The position numbers were made by a program, and so were the translations under genes. A stretch of 64,000 nucleotides of DNA from Fremontodendron californicum (Eukaryota > Streptophyta > Magnoliopsida > Malvales > Malvaceae). Location of the stretch: contig JAULJL010000003.1 of NCBI GenBank assembly GCA_030761205.1, positions 29,270,123 to 29,334,122 of the forward strand, written 5' to 3'. Below, piece by piece: positions 11,901 through 24,000 of the stretch (positions are counted from its first letter, which is position 1; every line of letters begins with the position of its first letter). Below the pieces are notes generated by a model. That model did not search any database and was not told the origin of the DNA. It saw nothing but the letters and a program-made list of their open reading frames with translations.

Positions 11901-14900
11901 AAACTATTGGACATCTTTTAAATTTATTAGGATTAGGCTTGAGCATTTTCAGCCCATAGTTAAGCTTTCATTTAATTATGTAAGTAGTAAGCCTTGGCTG
12001 CCAAGGAGTTTCATTTAACTAGGAGTTCTTAGGCTAGTTGAATTAGGATTAGTAGAGAGGCTATAAATACCCTTGTTTAGCCATCTACTTCAGCAACCAT
12101 GAATTAATCTATTGAGTTGAATTATATTTAAGTGAGTTTTCACTCTTTTTGGTTCTTGACAGAACTTATGAACATATCAAAGAATTTTTTGTTTGTGGCG
12201 TTCAACCTATCAAACTTAGGTTTTTGAAACGAGAGTTCTTAGGGTCTAGCTTACATGCTTAATCTAGGTTCTTTGAAACAGGTTTTTTAAGATTTAAGTT
12301 TTCTTTGCCTGAATCTTGGATTTCTTGGGGTTAGGGTATTTCAATTTATTAGTGGGTTCAAAGGGTTTAACCCCTAGGATTCACATCAGTTGGTATCAGA
12401 GCTTAGAGACCAATCAAGTCAATCATTTTATCTTCTTTACCATAAGGTATTGGAGTTTCTCTCAACTTTTTGGGTTTCAGACATACTTGTCGTAGGGGTT
12501 ATAGCTTTAGGCATTCTTTGTCTAATAGTTATAGTTTATAGGGCAGTTTTCGTTCGGGATTTCATTCTTGAAAGTTGGTTTAGATACTATCACAACAAAA
12601 TCAATAACAAGATTTTGAGGTTTCAGATATTCTTGTCTTGGGATTATAGCTTTAGACATTCTTTTGCCCTAGAGTTATAGTTTTTAGACTGTTTAGTTTG
12701 GGGTTTCATTCTAAGGGTTGGTTTAAATCAATATTTCGTTTCTTGAATTCTTGATTTATTAAAAATTGTTCTTGTTGATTCTTGATCAGAATCTTTAAAA
12801 AAAAAAAATCAACTTAAAGGGGCATTCGAACAGTCCAAGAAAAAAAAAAAGTGATTCGAGATTTCAAGAACATCAAGAAAGTCTCGTGAAAAAAAAAAAA
12901 AAAAAGATTTTTCGATTAGGCAGAAAAAGAAAGAAAGATTCAAAAAAGATCACAAGAAAGGGGAAAGAATTGAAATTTTGGTAATCTTGTTCTTGTTTTT
13001 CTTACTTGTTTTACCTTCTTACTAATTGGGTTTCTTGTTTCTCAAGTCCTTTTGCTAGGTAGAATTAAGTAAGGGAGTTCTTGAAGAGTTCTAGTTCCTA
13101 AAGAACCTGAAAGAGGAAATAGAGTGGTAAAAGGCAAGAGTGAATAAGATTATTAAAGAAAAAGCCTAAAAGAGTACAAACAAGAGTTTGAGTGATATCA
13201 TATTTTAGTGTAAACACTAAGTGAGTGTGTGAGTTATTTTTTTTTATCACTAACAATTTGTTTTGTAGCAACTTCAAAGATATATCACAAGAGTGACTCA
13301 ACACCTAAGAAGAAGGTGGACAGCTTATCCTCTATGTTGCATGTTATGCAACAAGAATCTGATTGGAGGAGATGAGAGATAGGATGGGTCAACAAGAGGT
13401 AGTGAATAGAAATCTACAAGATCCCGTGATAGATAAGTCTCTTGTTGCAAGGTATTCTCTCAATACTCAATTTAATATAGATGATATGGAGCAGCGGAGA
13501 AAGAACATATTTCGTACTACATCTTTTGTACATGACAGGGTATGTAGTATGATTATTGAAGGGGAAAGTTGCACCAATATAGCTAGTACCATCCTAGTTG
13601 AGAAGTTGAGCTTACCCTTACTAGAACATCCCACACCTTATAAGTTGCAATGGTTGACTGAATATGGGGGGATAGAGGTTAATAAGCAGGTTTTGGTAGC
13701 TTTTACCATTGGGAAGTATAGTGATGAGGTACTTTGTGATGTAGTACCTATGCATACTAGCCATATTTTGTTGGGGAGGCCGTGGCAGCATGATGGGAAG
13801 GTAATTCATGATGAGTTTAGGAATAGGTATAGCTTTGTAAAAGATGGAAAAACAATCAAGCTTGCTCCTTTAACTCCAAAACAGGTCTATGAGGACCAAT
13901 TGAAATTGAAGCTAAAAAATGAGAGTGAGCAAAAAAGAAAAGTGAGGCCGAAACACATGAGGAAAAAATGAGAGAACATAAAAATGAGAGAGAGGCCGAA
14001 AAAGGGGAGGAAAAAGAAAATGAAAAAAACAGAAAAGTGGCTGAAAAAAAGAGAATGATGACACAAGAGAGAAAAGAAAAGACAAAGAAAAGTTTCTATG
14101 CAAAAGAGAGTGAGGTTTTTACTAATGATCAAACTAACAACCCTCTTCCTAGTTTGTCTTTTTCTTTATTGCAGGTGTTCAAGCATGTATTTCCAAAGGA
14201 GAAGCCGAATGGGTTGCCTTCCATACAAGGTATTGGGCATCCAATTGAGATTGAGCATTCACTTGATTTTGTACTACCTAACATTGATACAAGCAAGGTA
14301 TGTACTTTCTATGCTACTTGTTACAAGAAAGGTAAGGGGAACATTGATTCTGATATTTTACCAATGAGGTATGTATTTCATGCTTTTAAGAGTGCTCAAA
14401 AACTTAGTTTCGAATACATGCAAGGTTTGTATGTCAATTATACTGATTTTCCTTATTTATACATGGCATGTAATCAAACTGATTTTTGTTTTAAGGAACT
14501 TTGTGCAATTGCTACTATTAGAGAAAGGTTTTGTTCTACACTTGTGTTAGCATTACCTAACTTTAATAAGGCTTTTAAGATTGAATGTGATGCGACCAGT
14601 GTTGTCAAGGCGTGCGCCTAGGCGCGCCTATGCCTTGCGCCTTAGCGTTAGATAACAAAAGCGCCTCAAACCCTTTCGGGCGAGGCTCATTTGATCAGGC
14701 GCACGCCTGGTGCGCCTAGACGCGCTTTTTTGTAAGGCGATAGGCGTAAAAAAAGCTCGCCCGATTAAAGTTCTCTTTAATTTCTTTTATTTTAACTTTT
14801 TTCATTAGATGTACTTTTATTAGTAAGAAAAGAGATAGTATCAAACTCTCCACTTCTCAATATTTGAGTATTCAACAACAGATATGGGACCATAAGGAAA

Positions 14901-14992
14901 TCATGCATGTTGGGCAAAAAATAAATTGCATGTTTTGTAGATAAACTGGACCACTCTTTAGAGTTTATTATTATAATGATATATCTTAAGCT

Positions 14993-15027
<35 letters not shown>

Positions 15028-18000
15028 CATAGACACATATAATATTGCGCCTTACTTCACTCAGGCGAGCGCTTTTTTTGCGCCTTGCGCCTAAGGCAAT
15101 ACAAGGGTTCTAGCGCCTAGAGTGCGCCTTGCGCCCTTGACAACACTGGATGCGACAGGGATAGGGATTGGATTCGTTTTGTTACATGATAGACGTTCCA
15201 TAGCTTTCTTCAAAGAGAAGCTGTTCAAATCCTTGAGAACAATAATGCTAATGCTTCTAAAGTGGATCTTCAAGGTAATTCTAATATTTCTACTACTTTT
15301 AATGTTTCTGATCTTTCTCCTTCTGGTGCAGACCATGATTCGAGGTCGAATCATTAAGAGAAAATGGGGAATGATGAGATCCAAGATCCATCAAGATTTC
15401 AAGAGGCTATGCAAGGAGTCTACTTGGACCGAACCAAGGAAGAAAGGCAAGGAGAGGACTACTTGGGCCGAATCCATGAAGAGAAGCAAGGAAAGGACTT
15501 GGGCAGATTCTACAAGTCCCTTAAGCAATCTTAAGTCATTCAAGTTGGCCTGCTTGAATAAGAGAAAACAAGACTTGGTCCATGTGATCCAAGCTTCACA
15601 TGGGCTGCCTTAGAAGAATACAAGTGGCGCCTATTTGACATGAAGTGGGGACCAATTCATTAATGAGGTGGCGCCTACCTAGAAGGGTTATTTGGGTCTT
15701 GTAATTATTTGGGGCTTGTAATTACTTAGGCGTTTGAGCCTAATTTATATAACATGTCCAATAAGATTGTGGGGACTACCTTAATTAGAACTATTGGACA
15801 TCTTTTAAATTTATTAGGATTGGACTTGAGCATGTTTAGTCCATAGTTAAGCTTTCATTTAATTATGTAAGTAGTAAGCCTTGGCTGCCAAGGAGTTTCA
15901 TTTGTACTAGGAGTTCTTAGGCTAGTTGAATTAGGGTTAGGCTATAAATACCTTTGTTTAGCCATCTACTTAAGCAACCATGAATTAATCTATTTAGTTG
16001 AATTGTATTAAGTGAGTTTTCACTCTTTTTAGTTCTTGGCAAAACTTAGGAACTTACCAAAAAATTCTTTCTTTGTGGCGTTCAACCTATCAAACTTAGG
16101 TTCTTGAAACGAAAGTTCTTAGGATATAGCTTACATGCTTAATCTAAGGTTATTTGAAACAGGATTTCTAAGGGTTTAAGTTTTCTTTGCCTGAATCTTG
16201 GCTTTCTTGGGTTAGGGTATTTCAATTTGTTAGTGAGTTCAAAGGGTTTAACATCAAAAACCATTATCAATTGTCCAATATCTCGACTTTCAATAAAAAG
16301 TATAAGTATTAAATTCATTAAAATTGAAGTAGAGGGACCAAACTCAAACTTCAACCAAGATAAAACATATAATTTGTTTAAACAAGCATATAACTGTATT
16401 ATATTTACAATATAAAAAACACAAATAGGTTTTAAAATTGATTTCATTGTTTCATGCATTAATGTCATTAATTTGCATTAATATATTATTGATTATGTTC
16501 TTTGCTTTAAATTTTGTATTATTATGTTAATTATGTAATAGCTATGCATTTCAAAGAATATTACATATAACTTTGGATTTTATTTCATTGATTATACTAA
16601 TCATTTATACAATTCATTTTCTTTCATTTAATCAATTATATGATCATTATTAGTTTTTATTTATAATATTATTGTTATAATTTTTTCATGCTATATATCC
16701 TTCAAATTTACTTTTTCTTTTTTAATTTTCCTTATCCCCTCAAACATTTTTTGTTCTCTCTATTTTTTCCCAATCTTTTTTTCCTTCTCTTTTCTTCTTT
16801 CAAACCAGCCAGAACAATGCAACAGGGTGAACAGGTGTGCATGTGTGTGTGTGTGTTTGGTGTAGGGGGGGATTCTGGTCTCAACTTGCACGAAGATTCT
16901 GCGGATGCCCATTCAGCCCCCAAATTTGTTTGTCAAATGTCAAGAATACCCTTAGGAATGCCAACAAACACTTGAGTCTAGGGGGCTAAGGTGTGTCAGG
17001 TTGGGAATAGTTGGACCTCAATGTATCCTATTGATGCAAAGATACATGCCATAGAAGATTCATTTGTGAATCTACTGATCATATTTAACTAAATTAACAT
17101 TTAGACAAGTGATAAATGCATGAAAAAAGATATTCTTAATTAGCAGAAATTTCCACAATGTCTTGGTGCCTGTAGCTGAATCTTGTTCAAATCTACTAGA
17201 CTTGAAGCTTGACTAGTAAAGCCAATCCTCAATTCAATATTATAATGCACCTATAATTCAAGTTTGAAGCAATGATTTCTAAGCCATAAGCAAACTAAAC
17301 ACTAATCTTGCCACTTTTATTTGTTTTTTCTTTTTGGTACATATGAGGAGGTACAAGGAGTGACTGGGGATTCGAACCTTGTACCTCAACCGTACTAAGG
17401 AAGGGTAACAACGTTAGGTCAAGCCTGAGTTGCTCAATAACAATAACATAAAATAAGTCTCATGTTCATCTCTTATAAGAAAAAGGGAAGGATATTATAT
17501 GCAAATACGTCTTTCCTACAGAATCAGATAAGTAAACTTAATAATATAAGAGAGGTCTTCAAATTATTAACCTGATTTTCCACATGTGGTTGGATAGTAT
17601 TGAGGGTGCTATGGGAACCAGTTATAAGCTCAAGGCAAGGAATAGGGCTCTTTCTTCTATCCCATATATTGACTACACCATGCGTGTCAGAAGCAATTAA
17701 CCTACAGCAACCAACATTAGGAAGGAAAAGGATAATACTAGCAGCTGAACACAACTCAACATGAAAATTTAAATCAATTGAATACAATGTGACCAACCAA
17801 TATTGGCAATATTGAAAAAATGGCAGCCTTTATATGTTGTATAACCATTTTTCCAAAAAAAAAAACTATCAGCATTGAAAATAAAACATTCCATTTACAG
17901 ATCCCCGAATCATCAGAAAAATCAAATACTGAGTCAAGAAAAATAAGAGTTGCTTGAATAAATAATATATTAGTTAACTTGGCATTAGAGCATGTAAAAT

Positions 18001-21000
18001 TGGTTCAAATCCTTCTTGAAGATAGTAATTCGAAGCCTAACTTAAACAAAGACTTAAGCCATAAAGTGGTAGAACTATCAATTAGTTTGTCGGCAATTAT
18101 GGATCTGAGCACTCTAAAGATTATTAGGGTCCAGGTCACAGCAAAGATGGCTAAACAAGTTTATAAACCAACAAAGGTGTCAATAACTAGCTTGTTTCTC
18201 ACCAACAAAGCCTCTTGACTCTCTTCCACGGCAAAGATGGCTAAACAAGTTTCTGAAAATCGTTACCAACATGTATCTGTACCTAAAATTTAAGTGCTAG
18301 TTCAAAAAATGAAAAAAAAAGACCAATAACTAGCTTTTCATCACAACAATGTCTCCTCCAATACCAAATATGTTTCAGGTGATTCTTTTTTAAGATTTTT
18401 GGTTAGTGTAGAAAAGAACAATATGAACAGTACGAATAATTTAGAATGACCTAATAAATAGGATGATTCAAAATAATAGCTTTCCTTGTTTCTAGTCTAG
18501 TGGAAAATAGACTATGTTGTCTTCATGTCCGAAATAATGAATGTATAGAAATAAAAAATAAAATAAAAAAGCTCGTATGTCAAAATTTAGCAATGGCATA
18601 CAAGCAAAGCAAACAGTCTAGAACAATAGCTTTCACCTCAAACTTCTTGTCTTATAGATATCAACATGGAATTAGGTTATTCTTGTAGAAAACAGAAACT
18701 TCAAGTTTTCCTTTTGCAGGAAGTTCAAATAATAAATTTAACATGAAGGAGTCAAATATGCAGAGGAAATGCATAAAGAATGTTCCAGGCAAACTTCTAA
18801 TGAACTATTAAGCTTCTTTTGCCACAGCAAACAAACAATAAATAAAACATAATCTCAAATGTGGTTATCAATCGATATCAGGCCACCCAAATTTGTTTCC
18901 CAAAGTTATGATGCTTTTATGTTTTTTGTACTTTGCTATCAAAAGTGGTTTCTCAAATATGAAAGGGTCAATTTTACCTACTTAATAATATAACTGTACT
19001 TCAAAAACCAAGTTCAAGTTTATTCAAGATAAGCCTGAACAGTTACTATAGTTTCTTCATAATGTTCTATTATTTTCATCAATTTGGGGGGCGGGGGTAA
19101 GGAATTTTTCTCAGCCTTTGACCAACCTTGAATCATCAGTTGTTGTAAAAGCTATGTCACATAGACCCTTATAGACTTCAGAACCAAGAACAGAGAGAGC
19201 GCGTCTTGTTTTTAACACCTGGGTCAACAATGAAGAAAATTACCATGATACATTGAAATGAGGGTATTGTCAGATATAAGCAAACTAAGAATTCCCTGAC
19301 AATTAAGTTTTGAAGAATAAGAATAAAACTAATGACTGTAATAATTTATTTAAGGGGTTTATCTCATACATGGAAATTATGACTCCAGTAAAACCTATTT
19401 GAAGCTATCTTAGTCACATATTGGAGTACAGGATTCAAGTAGGAACTAAATTGGGGATGGGCAGAACATCAAACATGGGCTATGAAATATTATTTATCCA
19501 ATATTGGATCAAACACATGCATTTAAACATTAAAAAATTCACATTTAGTGCACCAAAAGTAGTCACTGAAGCAAGTGTGTAGTGCCAGAAGTGAAAATAA
19601 AATGCAGAACAGAGGGCCCAAAGCTGAGTGAAGTAAGGAAGCAAGAGATTATTAATATCAACCTGTTCAGATTCAACAAGGAAATCAAATGTACTGCTGA
19701 AATTAAACTCCATTGTACTTTATCAAGCTTAAACTCGAAATCTCTCAAATGCAGTTACTCATAATTCCCTTCAAGTACCATACCATTAAGATACAACCAA
19801 ATGGAAACATCAACCTGATCCTGGACGACTTCCTCATCATTCTCCCTACCATGAATAAATGCCAAATAATGGTTCTGTCTATCAGATGTATTATTCCCAA
19901 CCAGGTGGCTTATAACTAACTTAATAATTATATACTTGCTCTATGTTCACCCTACCCTGTCAATGCTAAACCTTCAAAGTCCACTCCTTTTGGAACCAAT
20001 AGCTTTCTTAATTTCTCTCACCCAAAAGTTAATAAAGACTCAAAAGTTCTCTTTACCTTATAAAGTCATTTGTTCATATTTAAGCAATTTCCCACAAACT
20101 CGGGCCAAATTTTACCAAGCCACCAAAGGTTGAAACGGTTATATGGTAGAGGGTAGAAGAAATTTTGTAAAATAATGTCATAGTATGGTTATGGTGTTCA
20201 GCACTGAAAGCAGTTACCAATTACAAAGTGCAATATTCAATTCTTCATGGTCCTCATAATCTTTTTAAAAGGTGTTTAGCAAATCAAACTATAGTAATTA
20301 TCATCTAAACACTTCAAGTTTCTCTGCAAGTCCCTAAAGCCAATCTTCTTTCTCTATCCAGATTTTCATAAACACCTCATTATAGAAAATACCTGATCTA
20401 CACATAAACAATGCCCTAGCTGGTCTTTGTAAAAAAATGGAGAATATACTAGTAGATTTCCAAATTAAGAATATTTTTATTTATTTGGTGTAATTAACAT
20501 GCTAAAATAATTTTGGACCATATCAATGTTAAGTTAGGTGACCAATTATCCCAAAAACTTAAGCTGATAGGAAAGGGCCCAACTATTGTATTTAAGTTCC
20601 AACATGCCCCTTCACGTGCAAGCTGGATGAATGATTAATAGGCATACACATAGACCCAAGTATAAAAGAAAGGTGCAAACTGAAGAAGGATTAGAACAGC
20701 AAAACATAACCCGATGGGTAAGGAGACATTGGGTAAAGAAATATAAAAAGAGGGAAACGATTGCCGAGGTTCGAACTCGAGAGCTTTGATACCATGTTAA
20801 GTTGATTGACCAATTATCCCAAAAGCTTAAACTAATCAGAAAGTATCCAACTTTTATATTTAAGTTCCAACAATCAGATAGACATGAATCTACAATTAGT
20901 CGATCCACAGAGGAGATTGGTAATTATCAGCTGCTCCAATAAAGAGACTTATCATTTATGACAGGGAAACCAAAAGAGAAACTTACCTCAACTGGTTTAG

Positions 21001-24000
21001 AAGAGATATAACCAATATCAAAGATCAGCACTTCATTACTTTTCATAGAAGTACACACAACCTAGCAAAGTAAACAATCATGTCAAAGGTTAGAAGTCCA
21101 TGAGGAAATATGATATTAAGCTAGTTACAACCACTTTACTAACAATCCATCAAAGTATTCGCAGTATAATTAATGCTATACAAACCAAACACATAAAACA
21201 ACTAGATCATTGCTATTGAAATCAAATTAGAAAAACGGAGGCATAAAAAAAGAGGAAAACTAAACTCTAAACTCGACTACGCGTACATGACTAATAGCCT
21301 AGACAATCCAAGTATGAAATTGGAGTTTTAATTGGAGATAAAAAAAAAATGCATGTCTCGTCTTTGGTGCTGATGAAACTTATATATCTAGAGGTGGAAA
21401 TGGGTAAATGCATATGTAACTCATATCAGTCAAATTTTATCATTTGAAAATTTCCACATGCTTAATCCATATGTACATGTTCTATTTCTTGAATAATTTA
21501 AACACTGGTTTTCACTTATTTATTCCTGAAGCCAAGCTATAAAGTTTTGACAACCAGATCTATTCTTGCCCTAAAACCCTAGATGTTAGCAATAAATTAG
21601 TATAAAAAGTTACATAATAATAATATAATTATTATTATTATAAACAAATAAAAACTAAAGGCAAACATTTAGAGCACTGACAACCCAAAACATACTAAAG
21701 AGTAAAATAGAAATCATTATTGGCAAACTAGTTGAAAATGTCATCATCAAAGGAAATATGCCAACTAAGAAAACAATAAATTTACCGTAAACTTCATGAG
21801 TTAGTTATATACACAATTATGACCAATGACATTTAGTAAACTCTATAGTTGTAATACTACATAACTATAGAGTTTATGACTACAAAATATGATCTTGAGA
21901 TTATTTCTAGACATTTGATCTCATTATCTAAAAATGTTTGACTACAACATATGTCCATCTACTGTTCAAAATATACACCAATAACCCTACCACTCGCATA
22001 TCATGTAGGTTTTAATCAAATTAACCAATTACCATATCGCAACATATCTTCAAATAAATTGATATGGGGAACAAGAACATTATGCTGACCACTACCCTTT
22101 GCATATGGCAAGCAGTGATTAAAAAACCAAACCGGGAACCGGCGGCTTGTCCGATCCGGTGCATATAAAAACCGGACATATAGTGAACCGATAGAAAACT
22201 GGTTCAACCGTTTAAATATCGGTAAAAAACCGAATAAAATCGGTAAAAAAAAAAAACTAGTTTTTTTGTTAATCTTTTTTATTAAAAAATTATTTGTAAA
22301 TAATGATATTTGAACCTTTAATCTCTTAATCATATAGTAAAGAGTATACCATTAAGCCAAACACATTTTTTTATTAACTAATGACTATATTTAATACTTA
22401 TTTAATATTTAATTCACTTTTAAATTGAACAATCCAGTTCAACCGGTTGAACCAGTGACCCGAAGGTCACACAAGTTTGACCTCCGATCCGGTTTTTTCA
22501 ACATTGATAGCAAGGCAAATTACAATAAAGTAAAATGTCTTTTGACCATATACAATATCTAACTATATAAAAGTCTGTGGATATGTAAGTGAATTGAACC
22601 TCATCTTGGTTAGCAAGATTCCACCGAACATCATCAAGTTGTCGTTGCAAATAGAGGTGCATTAAATGCTTACTTTCATCTTCATTTAAGCCTATTCCAA
22701 AGAAATAACATAAGAGACAAGTAAGGTAGATGGGAAAGAATTTATGATAGCTGAACATAAGTTTGAATCCAGATAGGAAATCATAAATAAAAATGAAATA
22801 GACAAACAAAAGAGTAAAACATGTTTATACTCATCAAAAATGTCGAGATAGAAAAACTAAAACAATGTACCTTTTACATGAAATTCAAGACATAAAGAGA
22901 GTTTGAAGTGATTAATAAGCAACTCTTCCGTTCCACCAAGTTTATCATATCCTTGGTTCAAGATTATTGAAAATTAAGATAACGTGGAATAATTATCTCG
23001 TAAAACAAAGACCTACTAATCAATTAAGCATGACCATTGTAGATGTTGAGAATATTATGCAAACGACATTACAAATGCAATACGGTCTTTTACTGCACCC
23101 AAGAGCACTATGAGAAGGACCTAAACATGTATGCACAGGAAAATTATGTGGAAGGGCCACCAAAAATGAGTAATGACTGTAAAACAGGACATCCAAGAGG
23201 GTGATGGCTCAACTGGCTGATTTAAATAATGACACCTTGAATCCTAAACCAATTTCAGGATGATATAATTACACAATGAATGCCACCAAAATAACTGTAT
23301 AACCGGAGATCCAAGAAGATAATGGCTGAGGTAGCAAATTAACATCATTAAAAATTGACTCCTAAACCAAATCCCTAGATGGCACGCAACTACCAAATGA
23401 GCAACTGAACATTACAGTGCAAGCATGTTGTACCTTATCCCCCACTCTCTTATAACTGTACCCTAAAACCCTAATATGCAAAAAGGTGCACATCAAACCA
23501 CGTTTTGGATATATAGTTGAATCATGAGCATTAATGACCTAGGAATACAGGCACCATGCCAAATGAACAATCTTTGCCTGGGCTCTGTCCTTAATACGCA
23601 AAACCACTGTTTAAATGCGAGAATTTTGTTTACATTTTCTACATACATAACTTGCGTGTACCCACAAATGTCAGGACATTGTCACAAAAACATTTTAAAA
23701 ATTTTCAATTTTCAATTGAACAAATGTACACAACTCATCACATAATGTACATTAGACATTTGTGTAAGTTAGGGGAAGGGGAAAAGTGGAAAGCAAGCCT
23801 TTAGTTGATCAACTTACGTGGCAACGAGTCAGTACTCTGGCAATATAGAGTCTCGAAGTCATGAACGGTTAAGCACCCTGATTTTGTCACAGAAACTAAG
23901 TAAATTCCCTGGAGACAATAATTATTTGGGGAAAATATTAGGGGGAGTTGGGGAGGAAAGAGAAAGAAGGAAAAAAATAAAAATAAAAATGCAATGAAAA

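Larger units (their letters stand above)
11486..16256 (+). mobile_element. Decayed Ty3/gypsy LTR element in intron 8
   Basis: Bounded by the 5-bp duplication AAAAC (11481-11485 and 16257-16261). LTRs are 11486-12388 and 15372-16256; a Met-tRNA primer site follows the first and a purine tract (AGAGAAAATGGGGAA) precedes the second. Pol is internally deleted: protease-like domain, the linker before RT, then a jump to the RT/RNase H boundary, and no integrase. A hAT-type MITE sits in the RNase H region. The LTRs share long blocks with the 680-bp family elsewhere in the window (for example GTGGCGTTCAACCTATCAAA), so the two families are related. Confidence 0.9.
10476..17571 (-). other. WD40 gene intron 8, 7.1 kb, transposon-filled
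   Basis: The largest intron. It contains the split inverted repeat (10931-10993 and 16284-16345), a GC-rich insert (about 10994-11148), the gypsy element 11486-16256 with a nested MITE, and a SINE-like unit near 17322-17445. A GT run lies at about 16840-16856. The rest is AT-rich without recognisable genes. Confidence 0.8.

Noticed and set aside
15122..15613. 163-residue plus-strand open frame
   Set aside because: Starts inside the hAT MITE and runs through the RNase H remnant into the 3' LTR; only a chance frame.
20761..20794. tRNA gene or SINE (GGTTCGAACTC)
   Set aside because: The motif sits just inside a TRIM, next to its primer site; no cloverleaf can be formed around it.
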